NCBI GenBank assembly: GCA_964387935.1
Contig: CAYLZN010000068.1
Span: forward strand, 1 to 21,011
Length of the DNA stretch: 21,011 nt
Reading direction: 5' to 3'
Origin: CAYLZN01 sp964387935
GTDB lineage: Bacteria; Acidobacteriota; Vicinamibacteria; Vicinamibacterales; JAFNAJ01
Shown: piece after piece, positions 13,289 to 20,971 of the stretch
How the letters are laid out: the number at the start of each line of letters is the position of its first letter
Position numbering within the stretch: the first letter of the stretch is position 1
Program-made: the position numbers and the translations under genes
The notes under the pieces: model-generated
What the model was told of the DNA's origin: nothing
The model's database searches: none
Seen by the model: the letters and a program-made list of their open reading frames with translations, nothing else

Positions 13289-15007
13289 ATGGCCAATCGA
13301 GTCGTCATCGATCCCATCACCCGCATCGAGGGGCACCTGCGGATCGAGATCGAGGTGAAGGACGGCAAGGTCGTCGATGCGTACAGTTCCGGCACGATGG
13401 TCCGCGGCTTCGAGCTGATTCTCAAGGGGCGCGATCCGCGCGATGCCTGGGCGTTCGCAGAGCGCGCGTGCGGCGTCTGCACCACGGTGCACGCGCTGGC
13501 GTCGGTACGCACCGTGGAGGACGCGCTGGACATCACCGTGCCGCCCAACGCCGAGATGATCCGGAACCTGATGTTCTGCGCCCAGTACCTGCAGGACCAC
13601 GTCGTGCACTTCTACCATCTGCACGCGCTGGACTGGGTGGACGTCGTGAGCGCGCTCAAGGCCGATCCGAAGAAGACGTCCGAGCTGGCGCAGAGCCTCT
13701 CGTCGTGGCCCAGGAGTTCGCCCGGCTATTTCAGCGATCTGCAGAAGCGCCTGACGGCCTTCGTCGAAAGCGGTCAGCTCGGGATCTTCGCCAACGGGTA
13801 CTGGGGACACCCGGCGTACAGGCTGCCCGCGGAAGCGAACCTGCTGGGCGTCGCGCACTACCTGGAAGCGCTCGAGTGGCAGAAGGAGATCGTCAAGGTC
13901 CACACCATCTTCGGCGGGAAGAACCCTCACCCGAACTACCTCGTCGGCGGGGTGCCGTGCGCGATCAACCTGGACGAGGCCAATGCCATCAACGCCGAGC
14001 GGCTGGCCATGGTCGGCCGGCTGTTCGAGCAGGCCCGCGATTTCGTGCAGCAGGTCTACATCCCGGACCTGCTCGCCGTGGCGTCGTTCTACAAGGACTG
14101 GGGGGCCATCGGGGGCGGGCTGCCCAACTACCTGGCCTACGGCGACCTGCCGATGAACGGGTATCGCGACCTGTCCAAGTTCCGGTTCCCGCGAGGCGCG
14201 ATTCTGAACCGTAACCTGAACGAGGTGCTGCCGGTCGACGGCAAGGACGCGACGCAGGTCGAGGAGTTCGTGACGCACGCGTGGTACGAGTACGCGGACG
14301 GCGACAGCGCCGGCAAGCACCCCTGGGACGGCGAGACGAAGTTCAACTACACGGGACCACGGCCGCCGTACGAGTTCCTGGACGTGGCGCAGAAGTATTC
14401 GTGGCTCAAGACGCCACGGTGGAAAGGCCACCCGATGGAGGTCGGCCCCCTGGCGCGCGTGCTGGTGGCGTACGCTGCGGGGAGCCAGGAGGTGAAGGAC
14501 CTGGTCGGCGCCGTGCTGAAGCAGCTCGACGTGCCGGTCGAGGCCCTGTTCTCGACGCTCGGGCGGACGGCGGCACGCGGTCTCGAGACGTCGCTGATCG
14601 CCGGATGGTCGATGGAGATCTACGACCAGCTCCTGGCGAACATCAAGAACGGCGACACCAGGACGGCCGATCAGTCGAAGTGGCAGCCGTCCACCTGGCC
14701 CGCCGAGGCCAAGGGGGTCGGGCTCACCGAGGCGCCGCGCGGCGCCCTGGCGCACTGGGTCGTGATCAAGGACGGCAAGATCGACAACTACCAGCTCGTG
14801 GTCCCGAGCACGTGGAATGCCTCGCCGCGCGACGCGAAGGGGCAGTTGTCGGCGTACGAGTCCTCGCTGATCGGCACGCCCATCGCCAATCCCGACCAGC
14901 CGCTCGAGATCCTGCGCACGATCCACTCCTTCGATCCGTGCCTGGCCTGCGCGGTGCATCTCCACGACGAACGTGGCCGGTACGTCCACCAGATCCAGGT
15001 GTTCTGA
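13289..15007 (+). CDS. hyaB: [NiFe]-hydrogenase large (catalytic) subunit
   Basis: A 572-residue protein that binds the Ni-Fe(CN)2CO centre and splits H2. It starts at ATG 13289 with AAAGGAG a few bases before; a GTG at 13268 is in frame but less well placed. The N-terminal nickel motif is RACGVCTTVHA with Cys61 and Cys64; the C-terminal one is DPCLACAVH with Cys551, Cys554 and His557. After His557 there are 15 residues, the peptide normally cut off by the endopeptidase encoded two genes downstream once the cofactor is inserted. The stretch RGRDPRDAWAF of group 1 enzymes appears here as KGRDPRDAWAF. It has no signal of its own and would cross the membrane with the Tat-bearing small subunit. 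Confidence 0.98.
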   Translation: MANRVVIDPITRIEGHLRIEIEVKDGKVVDAYSSGTMVRGFELILKGRDPRDAWAFAERACGVCTTVHALASVRTVEDALDITVPPNAEMIRNLMFCAQYLQDHVVHFYHLHALDWVDVVSALKADPKKTSELAQSLSSWPRSSPGYFSDLQKRLTAFVESGQLGIFANGYWGHPAYRLPAEANLLGVAHYLEALEWQKEIVKVHTIFGGKNPHPNYLVGGVPCAINLDEANAINAERLAMVGRLFEQARDFVQQVYIPDLLAVASFYKDWGAIGGGLPNYLAYGDLPMNGYRDLSKFRFPRGAILNRNLNEVLPVDGKDATQVEEFVTHAWYEYADGDSAGKHPWDGETKFNYTGPRPPYEFLDVAQKYSWLKTPRWKGHPMEVGPLARVLVAYAAGSQEVKDLVGAVLKQLDVPVEALFSTLGRTAARGLETSLIAGWSMEIYDQLLANIKNGDTRTADQSKWQPSTWPAEAKGVGLTEAPRGALAHWVVIKDGKIDNYQLVVPSTWNASPRDAKGQLSAYESSLIGTPIANPDQPLEILRTIHSFDPCLACAVHLHDERGRYVHQIQVF

Positions 15008-15016
15008 GGAGGCGCC

Positions 15017-15700
15017 ATGGCAACCAGCATGGAACGGGTCTACGTGTGGCAGCTGCCCGTGCGCCTCTATCACTGGGTCAACGCCCTGTGCGTCGTCGTG
15101 CTGTGCACCACGGGCTACATGATCGGTCGTCCCCTGTCCCTGCCGGCGACCGGCGAGGCCTCGTTCTCGTACTTCTTCGGCACGGTGCGCTTCGTCCACT
15201 TCGTGGCGGCGTTCGTGTTCTTCTTCAACTTCCTGGCGCGCATTTACTGGGGCTTCGTGGGCAACCAGTACGCGCGATGGGACCAGTTCCTGCCACTCTC
15301 TCCGGCGCTCTTCAGGAAGCAGTCGAGAGAGGTGGTGGAGGTGCTGAAGGTGGACATCCTGCAGGCCAGGGTGGCGCCGATCGCCTCGGTGGGCCACAAC
15401 GCCCTCGCGGGCTGGACCTACTTCCTCACCTTCCTCGCGTTCCTGTTCCAGTCCGTGACCGGGTTCGGCCTGTACTCCGCGATGAGCGAGGCCTGGCTGC
15501 CCGGCCTGTTCGCCTGGATCGTGCCGCTGATGGGCGGGGATTTCGCGGTGCGGCAATGGCACCACCTGATGATGTGGTTCTTCATCATCTTCACGATGGT
15601 GCACGTGTATCTGGTCTTCTACCACGACTACGTCGAGGGACGTGGCGTCATTTCCTCGATGGCGGGTGGGTGGAAGTTCGTGGAAAAAGAGACCAAGTGA
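15017..15700 (+). CDS. hyaC: Ni/Fe-hydrogenase b-type cytochrome subunit
   Basis: A 227-residue integral membrane protein from ATG 15017 with GAGGAGG just upstream, 9 bp after the large-subunit stop. Four hydrophobic segments are visible at about 21-38, 56-80, 127-152 and 180-203. Candidate haem-b histidines lie at 19 (RLYHW), 61 (FVHF), 182-183 (QWHH), 196 (MVHVY) and 203. This matches HyaC/HupC/HoxZ, which anchors the hydrogenase at the periplasmic face and reduces quinone, so H2 oxidation would feed the respiratory chain. Its stop overlaps a GTG start of the next gene. Confidence 0.96.
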   Translation: MATSMERVYVWQLPVRLYHWVNALCVVVLCTTGYMIGRPLSLPATGEASFSYFFGTVRFVHFVAAFVFFFNFLARIYWGFVGNQYARWDQFLPLSPALFRKQSREVVEVLKVDILQARVAPIASVGHNALAGWTYFLTFLAFLFQSVTGFGLYSAMSEAWLPGLFAWIVPLMGGDFAVRQWHHLMMWFFIIFTMVHVYLVFYHDYVEGRGVISSMAGGWKFVEKETK

Positions 15701-16194
15701 GCCGGACGGCTCCGCCGGACGAGATGGGCCCCCGCTCCATTCTCGTGCTCGGCGTCGGCAACGTCCTGATGGGCGACGAAGGGGTGGGGGTCCATGTCGT
15801 GCGCCGCCTCGAAGAGGAGGGGTGTCCCGCGGGCGTGACTCTGGTCGACGGGGGCACGGGCGGCTTCCATCTGCTTTCCTATCTGACCGATTTCGATCCC
15901 GTCATCCTCGTGGACGCCACGCTGGATGGCCGTCCGGCGGGCACGGTGTCGATGACCGAGCCGAGATATGCGTCCGACTTTCCGCGGGCGCTGTCGGCCC
16001 ACGACATCGGGCTGCGGGACCTGGTGGAGTCCGCTGCGCTGCTGCGCGGTCTGCCGAAGATTTACCTGATTACGGTGTCGGTGGACACGCTTCAGCCGAT
16101 GCAGATGACGCTGTCTGCGCCGGTGGCGGCAGTGCTGCCGGAGGTCGTGGCGCGGGTGCGGACGCTGCTCGGGGGGTCAGGTCTTTACTTTTAG
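15697..16194 (+). CDS. hyaD: Hydrogenase maturation endopeptidase (HyaD/HupD type)
   Basis: A 165-residue nickel-dependent protease that removes the C-terminal peptide of the large subunit. The GTG at 15697 overlaps the cytochrome b stop (GTGA) and is preferred for coupling; ATG 15724, nine codons later, would give MGPRSILVLGVGN and is equally family-like. Metal-site residues are seen: Glu28 in GVGNVLMGDEGVG, Asp73 in VILVDAT and His102 in SAHDIG, matching Glu16, Asp62 and His93 of HybD. The last residues (SGLYF) and the TAG stop lie inside the long palindrome that begins at 16173, so an inserted repeat has replaced the original end of the gene. The core fold appears complete, though the protein is shorter than the roughly 195 residues of E. 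coli HyaD. Confidence 0.93.
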   Translation: MSRTAPPDEMGPRSILVLGVGNVLMGDEGVGVHVVRRLEEEGCPAGVTLVDGGTGGFHLLSYLTDFDPVILVDATLDGRPAGTVSMTEPRYASDFPRALSAHDIGLRDLVESAALLRGLPKIYLITVSVDTLQPMQMTLSAPVAAVLPEVVARVRTLLGGSGLYF

Positions 16195-16258
16195 CATTCT
16201 GCTGAGGTCGGAGCGTGTTCCGACCTCAGCAGAATGCTAAAAGTAAAGACCTGACCCC
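16173..16258. repeat. 86-bp palindromic element (40-bp arms, 6-bp loop)
   Basis: Left arm 16173-16212 and right arm 16219-16258 are exact reverse complements, separated by GCGTGT. The element begins GGGGTCAGGTCTTTACTTTT and is much richer in A+T than the coding DNA on both sides. Its outer ends (GGGGTCAGG / CCTGACCCC) resemble, from memory, dispersed palindromes that accompany REP-associated tyrosine transposases in several phyla; not verified here. It contains the last six codons of the endopeptidase gene, including the TAG stop, and ends 8 bp before the next kinase gene. As RNA it would form a very long hairpin and may also end hydrogenase transcription. Confidence 0.95.
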
Positions 16259-16266
16259 AAACGGCG

Positions 16267-18906
16267 ATGCTCGGCCAGTCTCTTGGACCATATCGGGTGC
16301 TCGCCAAGATCGGTGAAGGCGGGATGGGCGAGGTCTACCGGGCGCTCGACCCGCGCCTCCAGCGGGAGGTCGCCATCAAGGTCCTCCCCTCGTCGTGGAT
16401 GGCCGACGAGCGCCGCCGCCGTCGCTTCCTCCAGGAGGCACGGGCCGCCTCCGCCCTGAATCACCCCAACATCGTCACGATTCACGAAGTCGGCGCCGAC
16501 TCCGGCGTCGACTACCTCGTGATGGAGTACGTGGCCGGCAAGACGCTCGACCAGATCATTCCGAGCCAGGGCATGTGCGTCGGCGAGGTCCTGCGCCTGG
16601 CCATCCCTCTGGCCGATGCGCTCGCGCACGCCCACGCCGCAGGCATCGCGCACCGCGACTTGAAACCGTCGAACGTGGCGGTGACGACAGACGGCCAGGT
16701 CAAGGTGCTCGACTTCGGCCTGGCGAAGCTGATGCAGCGGGGGGAGGACACCGACCCGGCCGAGTCGCCAGGCGGCGAACAGGAGACGGCCACCGCGCTG
16801 AGCGTCCCCGGCACGGTGGCGGGCACACCCGCCTTCATGTCGCCCGAGCAGGCGTCCGGAGGTCGGGTGGATGCCCGGAGCGACGTGTTCAGCTTTGGCG
16901 CCGTGCTGTACGAGATGGTCACGGGCCGGCGTGCCTTCTCGAGAGGGTCCGCGGAGGCCACTCGTGCTGCCGTGCTCACCGAGCAGCCCCCGAGTCCCAG
17001 CGACGTGGTGCCTGGTGTTCCCAGGGATCTGGAGCGGCTGATCCAGCGCTGTCTGCGAAAGGAGCCCGACCGTCGCTATCAGCACATGCTCGACGTGAAG
17101 GTGGACCTGCAGGAGATCAGCGAGGAGTGGCACGACAGCGCGACATCGTCGCGGGCTCGCCGACGAAGCGGGGCCAGGCCCGGCGTCGTGGTGGGGGTGG
17201 GGCTGGCATCGGTCCTGGCGGCCTCGGCCGTCTGGTTCTGGGCTGGCCGCACCGGCCGCCACGCGACAGGGCCCTCGGCAGTCGTCCAGCCGCTCACCGC
17301 CTCGAGCGGAGAGGAATCCTGGCCAAGTTTCTCGCCCGACGGGCAGCAGGTTGCCTTCGGCTGGAACGGCGAGCAGTCCGACAACTGGGACATCTACCTC
17401 AAGATCGTCGGCGCATCGGAGGTCCGGCGGCTGACCGACGATCCGGCCATGGATCGGGCCCCGAGCTGGTCACCCGACGGCAGGCGGATTGCCTTCGTCC
17501 GGTCGGAGCCCGATGGCAGCGGCATGCTGCACATCGTGTCGGCGCTCGGCGGGTCGAGTCGCAGGGTGAGCGACTTGCTGGTGGCAGGGCCGATCTCGTG
17601 GTCGCCCGATGGTCGTTTTCTCGTCGTGCGGCGCAGCCGGACGTCGACCGACGCCCCTGGGGTCTATCTGGTGCCGGTCGAGGGCGGAGAGCCCCACCAG
17701 ATCGTGGCGGTTGACGCCCACACCGAATTCACCTCGCCCGCCATCGCACCGGACGGCCGCCGGCTGGCGTTCGCTTCGTGTGCCCGGCGCATCTCGCCGC
17801 CGCCGTGCGATATCTCGGTGGTCGAGCTCGGTGCGGACTACACCCCCGCGAGCCCGCCGCAGCGCCTCACGCGTCAGGCGCACAGCATCGACCGTGTCAC
17901 CTGGACCGCCGACAGTCGGGCGATCATCTACGACGCACTGGTCGGGCCGATGACGTTCTACTTGTGGCGGGTCGGCACTGGCGGCGGGCGGGATCCGCAG
18001 CGGTTCGAGGTCGCCGGCCTCGGGGCGCGGTCGCCCGCCGTCGCCGCGTCGGGCGGCCGTCTGGCGTTCTCGCGGATGGTCTTCGATCAGGACATCGCCC
18101 GCCTCACGGGCGGCGAGCAATCGGCCGCCTTCCTCGTCTCGTCGTTCTACGAGGGCGGCCCGCGGTTCTCGCCCGACGGCCGGAGAGTGGCCTTCGAGTC
18201 GCTGCGGTCGGGCGAGCGCACGGAGATCTGGCTCGCCGATGCCGATGGCCGCAACCCGATTCAGCTCACCCGAGGACCTGGCCGCTGGAATGGCTCCCCG
18301 TCGTGGTCCCCGGACGGCCGTCGCCTCGCGTTCGACGCGCGCGATGAGCAGGGCCGCTGGGACATCTGGACCATCGACGTCGACGGCGCCGGGCTCCGAC
18401 GGCTGACCCAGGGACCGGCCGACGAGAACATCCCGCGCTGGTCGCACGATGGCCGTTGGGTGTACTACGTGGCCAGCGGCGAACAGGAGGCAGCCATCCG
18501 GCGTGTCGCATCCACCGGGGGTCGCGACGAACTCGTGTTCGAGAGCCCTGCGTACTTCGGCGTCGCCGAATCAGCCGACGGGCGCACCCTGTTCCTGAAG
18601 CAGACCAGCAACGGCCCACTCCTGGCATGGCCGATCGGTGGTGGCACACCGAAGACCCTGGCGCCTTGCGTCGACGGTCTCCCCGGTTTCAGCGTGGCTG
18701 GCTCGGCCCTGTTCTATGCGGCGTGCGGGGGCGACGACTGGCCCGTTCTCCACCGCCTCGACCTGGCGACCGGGCAGACCCGTCAACTCGGCCGGCTCAC
18801 AGGATTCACTGGCGGGCTCGCGGTTTCTCCCGACGGAGCGACGGTGCTCTTCACGATCCTCGCGCGCAGCAGCGAGGACCTGATGCTGGTCGAGAACTTC
18901 CGATAG
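16267..18906 (+). CDS. Membrane Ser/Thr protein kinase with PD40/TolB-like propeller
   Basis: An 879-residue protein from ATG 16267. The kinase domain (about 8-285) is complete: glycine loop IGEGGMGEVYRA, Lys38 in VAIK, HRD at 129-131, DFG from Asp149, and FMSPEQ. One transmembrane helix lies at about 307-326 (VVVGVGLASVLAASAVWFWA). The rest is an extracytoplasmic beta-propeller of PD40/TolB repeats, recognisable by repeated F-S-P-D-G or W-S-P-D-G-R-R-[IL]-A-F motifs (near 355, 400, 440, 640 and 680). The layout suggests a receptor kinase sensing a periplasmic ligand. The start codon is 8 bp from the long palindrome and has no Shine-Dalgarno site outside it, so promoter and leader must lie in or beyond that repeat. 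No link to the hydrogenase beyond position is visible. Confidence 0.94.
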   Translation: MLGQSLGPYRVLAKIGEGGMGEVYRALDPRLQREVAIKVLPSSWMADERRRRRFLQEARAASALNHPNIVTIHEVGADSGVDYLVMEYVAGKTLDQIIPSQGMCVGEVLRLAIPLADALAHAHAAGIAHRDLKPSNVAVTTDGQVKVLDFGLAKLMQRGEDTDPAESPGGEQETATALSVPGTVAGTPAFMSPEQASGGRVDARSDVFSFGAVLYEMVTGRRAFSRGSAEATRAAVLTEQPPSPSDVVPGVPRDLERLIQRCLRKEPDRRYQHMLDVKVDLQEISEEWHDSATSSRARRRSGARPGVVVGVGLASVLAASAVWFWAGRTGRHATGPSAVVQPLTASSGEESWPSFSPDGQQVAFGWNGEQSDNWDIYLKIVGASEVRRLTDDPAMDRAPSWSPDGRRIAFVRSEPDGSGMLHIVSALGGSSRRVSDLLVAGPISWSPDGRFLVVRRSRTSTDAPGVYLVPVEGGEPHQIVAVDAHTEFTSPAIAPDGRRLAFASCARRISPPPCDISVVELGADYTPASPPQRLTRQAHSIDRVTWTADSRAIIYDALVGPMTFYLWRVGTGGGRDPQRFEVAGLGARSPAVAASGGRLAFSRMVFDQDIARLTGGEQSAAFLVSSFYEGGPRFSPDGRRVAFESLRSGERTEIWLADADGRNPIQLTRGPGRWNGSPSWSPDGRRLAFDARDEQGRWDIWTIDVDGAGLRRLTQGPADENIPRWSHDGRWVYYVASGEQEAAIRRVASTGGRDELVFESPAYFGVAESADGRTLFLKQTSNGPLLAWPIGGGTPKTLAPCVDGLPGFSVAGSALFYAACGGDDWPVLHRLDLATGQTRQLGRLTGFTGGLAVSPDGATVLFTILARSSEDLMLVENFR

Positions 18907-18908
18907 GA

Positions 18909-18931
18909 GGCCAGGGGGTGTGCCCCTGGCC
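18909..18931 (+). terminator. Hairpin after kinase gene
   Basis: GGCCAGGGG and CCCCTGGCC form a perfect 9-bp stem with a GTGTG loop, starting two bases after the kinase stop. There is no T-tract, so it may be a weak terminator or a 3'-end stabiliser rather than a classical intrinsic terminator. It lies 12 bp before the DUF488 start. Confidence 0.45.
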
Positions 18932-18943
18932 GGCGAGGCGTCC

Positions 18944-19333
18944 ATGGCCATTCTCGTTGTCCGACTCGGCAGCCCGCGGCGGCCGGACGAAGGTCCCCGG
19001 CTGGGGACGGTCCGGCATCCGCCGCGCGGGGTGCCCAAAGCGCAGCACGGCTCGCGCGATTTCTATGATGTGTGGCTTCCCGACCTGGCGCCGAGCGCGG
19101 CGCTGGTCACGCAGGCGCAGCAAGCTTCAGACGAGCGAGCGTGGCGGGCCTTCGAGCACCGGTATCGCCAGGAGATGAGGCGCCCGGACGCGGCGAGGCT
19201 GCTCGCGCTGCTCGCGGCGCTGTCGCACCACGCGAACTTCTCCGTGGGCTGCTACTGCGAGCACGAGGCGCGATGCCATCGCGCGATCCTGCGCGCCCTG
19301 CTCGTGGAGCACGGCGCGAAGGTCGAGCCCTGA
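18944..19333 (+). CDS. DUF488-family protein (YeaO-like)
   Basis: A 129-residue protein. ATG 18944 is chosen (GAGG lies 9 bp upstream); an in-frame GTG at 18920 would place the start inside the hairpin. It shows the DUF488 pattern: DVWLPDLAPSAALV near residues 42-55, RAFEHRYRQEM near 67-77, LLALLAALSHHANFSVGCYC near 86-105, and RCHRAILRALLVEHGA close to the end. The cysteine cluster GCYCEHEARCHR is the family hallmark. The biochemical function of DUF488 is not established. It follows the kinase gene at short distance on the same strand but is separated by a hairpin, so co-transcription is uncertain. Confidence 0.85.
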   Translation: MAILVVRLGSPRRPDEGPRLGTVRHPPRGVPKAQHGSRDFYDVWLPDLAPSAALVTQAQQASDERAWRAFEHRYRQEMRRPDAARLLALLAALSHHANFSVGCYCEHEARCHRAILRALLVEHGAKVEP

Positions 19334-19372
19334 GTGACGTCGCTGCACGCGCGCCGCGAGCCGTGCGTCACT
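19333..19372. terminator. Possible bidirectional hairpin between convergent genes
   Basis: AGTGACG (19333-19339) and CGTCACT (19366-19372) pair, with an inner GCACG/CGTGC stem (19345-19349, 19362-19366) and a bulge between. The structure spans the short space between the convergent DUF488 and secreted-protein genes and overlaps both stop codons. No T-tract on either strand. Confidence 0.35.
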
Positions 19373-20069
19373 GTCGCCTGATCGTGAGCCGGAACGGCGC
19401 GATCTCCGGCACGATGTCGCCGTTGCCGTCGACCACGGGACGACCGAAACCCTTGCTGTACCTCACGCGCATCGCCTCGTGCGGGGAGTCCGACTCCACC
19501 GTCCAGCTCGTCGGGTTCACCGTGCTGTCGGCGCAGACGCGCGCGTGGCTCGCCTGACAGAGCGGTGTCCCGGGATTGCAGGTCGGCCCCTGGAATGCAA
19601 TCCACCCCGCGCGGGACGCGTCAGTCGGCTCGATGAAGTAGAGGCGCACGCCCCGCCAGGCCCAATTCCCACTGCTGCACGCCGGCGTCGGATCGAGCGC
19701 GCTTCCGGTCAGGCCATAGACCACGACTGAAAACGCGGTTGCACCTGCCGGCTCGCTGTCGGTCAAGGAGAGGAACATCCGGCGAAGAATCGTGCCGAAG
19801 TTCGTGCCCTTGCGCGTGTCGATCGTGAAGGTTCCGCTGCCGTCGCACGTGGCAATCGTGGCCGAGACGTTCTGCTGCCCGTTCACGTAATCACCGCCGC
19901 CATCGTTGCCGAGCACCGCCGACGTGGCGCCATCATCGTTGAGCGTCGACTCCACGGTCATCACCGCGCCCGGGTTCACGCAACCTCCCCCCTTCTTCTG
20001 GGCGGCGCCAGGCGCTGCGCACAAGGTGACCATCAACACCGCTCCGGCAGCCGCACTCGCTCGTCGCAT
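19368..20069 (-). CDS. Secreted protein of unknown function
   Basis: A 233-residue protein. ATG 20067-20069 is preceded by GGAGGG at a spacing of about 5; a longer frame to 20117 would overlap the upstream gene. Residues 1-24 are a signal peptide (MRRASAAAG, hydrophobic core, GAAQ then KKGGG). I do not recognise a family. The mature part is beta-rich and has scattered cysteines. It contains GDYVNGQQN, which resembles GAYVNGYQG in the gene just upstream, and a shared F-x-[IF]-D-T-x-K segment, so the two may be distant paralogues. It is second in a probable two-gene operon, 32 bp after its neighbour. A periplasmic or exported location is the only inference. Confidence 0.8.
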   Translation of the reverse strand: MRRASAAAGAVLMVTLCAAPGAAQKKGGGCVNPGAVMTVESTLNDDGATSAVLGNDGGGDYVNGQQNVSATIATCDGSGTFTIDTRKGTNFGTILRRMFLSLTDSEPAGATAFSVVVYGLTGSALDPTPACSSGNWAWRGVRLYFIEPTDASRAGWIAFQGPTCNPGTPLCQASHARVCADSTVNPTSWTVESDSPHEAMRVRYSKGFGRPVVDGNGDIVPEIAPFRLTIRRQ

Positions 20070-20101
20070 CTCACCCTCCGTGCTTCGCGATCGGTCCCTG
20101 T

Positions 20102-20806
20102 CTACTGGCCCCCGCACCCCGTCTTCACCCCTGTCACCGTGACCGTCACCTCGAACGCCATCGGATACACGCCCCGCACGACGTCGTAGAACTGTCCCTC
20201 GGTCATCTCCATGACACGCGGGTTGACGGTGACTCCACTCTCTCCGCTGCCGGGCGGCTCATTCGGATCGAACCGCACCGTCCACGTGCACCCGTCCTCG
20301 CCCGGCGTGACGATGACCGACGACGAGCCGCTGGTGGACTCGATCGAATCACTGTCGCCGCGCAGGCGGCCCACGCCTTTCGAGAACTGGGCGTTCTGGA
20401 CATACGCGCGGAAGGGCCGCCGTTCAGAACCCGAGGTGACCGTGCCGAACTTCTTCACCTGGAACCAACCCTGCGTGAAGAACGCAGCCCAGCCCCCGGC
20501 CCCCGTCTGTGCCGCATAGAAGATCTTCCGCGGACTCGGAGTTCGTTTCGAGGTGTCGAAGTGCAGGTTGAGCCACTGATCGTGCCCGCTTGTCGGCTCC
20601 TGTGTCACATCGCACAGGACGCCCTGGTAGCCGTTCACGTAAGCGCCCAGGCCGTCGCTCTTGATCGCGTCGCCTCCGACGTCGCGGAAGGTGATGACGC
20701 ACGGCCAGTCCGGTGTCGGGTCTTTGGTCCCTGGCTTGGCTGCATCGAGGCCGATGCCGAGGGCAGCCACGATGAGGGCAACGAGGGTGGTCTTCATCGA
20801 TGTCAT
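20102..20806 (-). CDS. Secreted protein of unknown function, putative paralogue
   Basis: A 234-residue protein. Three ATG codons are in frame at 20812, 20806 and 20797. ATG 20806 is chosen because GGAG lies 8 bases before it; it is too close to the first. The N-terminus MTSMKTTLVALIVAALGIGLDAAK is a signal peptide. Visible features are DGLGAYVNGYQG at about residues 51-62, LHFDTSKRT, and a late CTWTVRFDP. It ends in TGCGGQ. No known domain is recognised. The similarity to the downstream gene is short and scattered, so paralogy is a hypothesis. It probably forms an operon with that gene. Confidence 0.8.
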   Translation of the reverse strand: MTSMKTTLVALIVAALGIGLDAAKPGTKDPTPDWPCVITFRDVGGDAIKSDGLGAYVNGYQGVLCDVTQEPTSGHDQWLNLHFDTSKRTPSPRKIFYAAQTGAGGWAAFFTQGWFQVKKFGTVTSGSERRPFRAYVQNAQFSKGVGRLRGDSDSIESTSGSSSVIVTPGEDGCTWTVRFDPNEPPGSGESGVTVNPRVMEMTEGQFYDVVRGVYPMAFEVTVTVTGVKTGCGGQ

Positions 20807-20900
20807 GGGCATCTCTCCAGTCGCTGGTTGCTGCGATGATCGAGGAAACGAGGGACATCGGCGAACTGCACACCCGCGAGCCCAGGTCTCCCGCCGCCGG

Positions 20901-20971
20901 CCGCCAGCCGCCAGCCGGCTTCTGCCGCGCGCCGCCAGCCGCCAGCCGCGAGCCGGTTTCTGCCGCGCGCC
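20901..20971. repeat. GCC-rich dispersed repeat cluster, right end
   Basis: Two copies of CCGCCAGCCGCCAGCC (20901-20916, 20932-20947) are each followed by a 21-base tail (20913-20933, 20951-20971) that differs at one position only (C at 20919, T at 20957). The 16-mer is identical to the copies at 4028-4043 and 4075-4090. It lies upstream of the secreted-protein genes in a stretch (20807-21011) with no other gene. The window ends shortly after a small CGGAG/CTCCG hairpin (20971-20986). Confidence 0.8.

Noticed and set aside
12086..15625. A very long open frame (1179 codons) on the minus strand opposite the hydrogenase genes
   Set aside because: It is antisense to three well-identified genes, has no recognisable domain and has a composition typical of GC-rich shadow frames.
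16237..17262. Minus-strand frame ending in SGLYF, like the endopeptidase
   Set aside because: The shared ending arises because both strands of the palindrome read the same. The rest is antisense to the kinase gene.
20901..20971. Possible CRISPR array in the GCC repeats
   Set aside because: Units are short, degenerate and near-contiguous with no unique spacers, and no cas gene is present.
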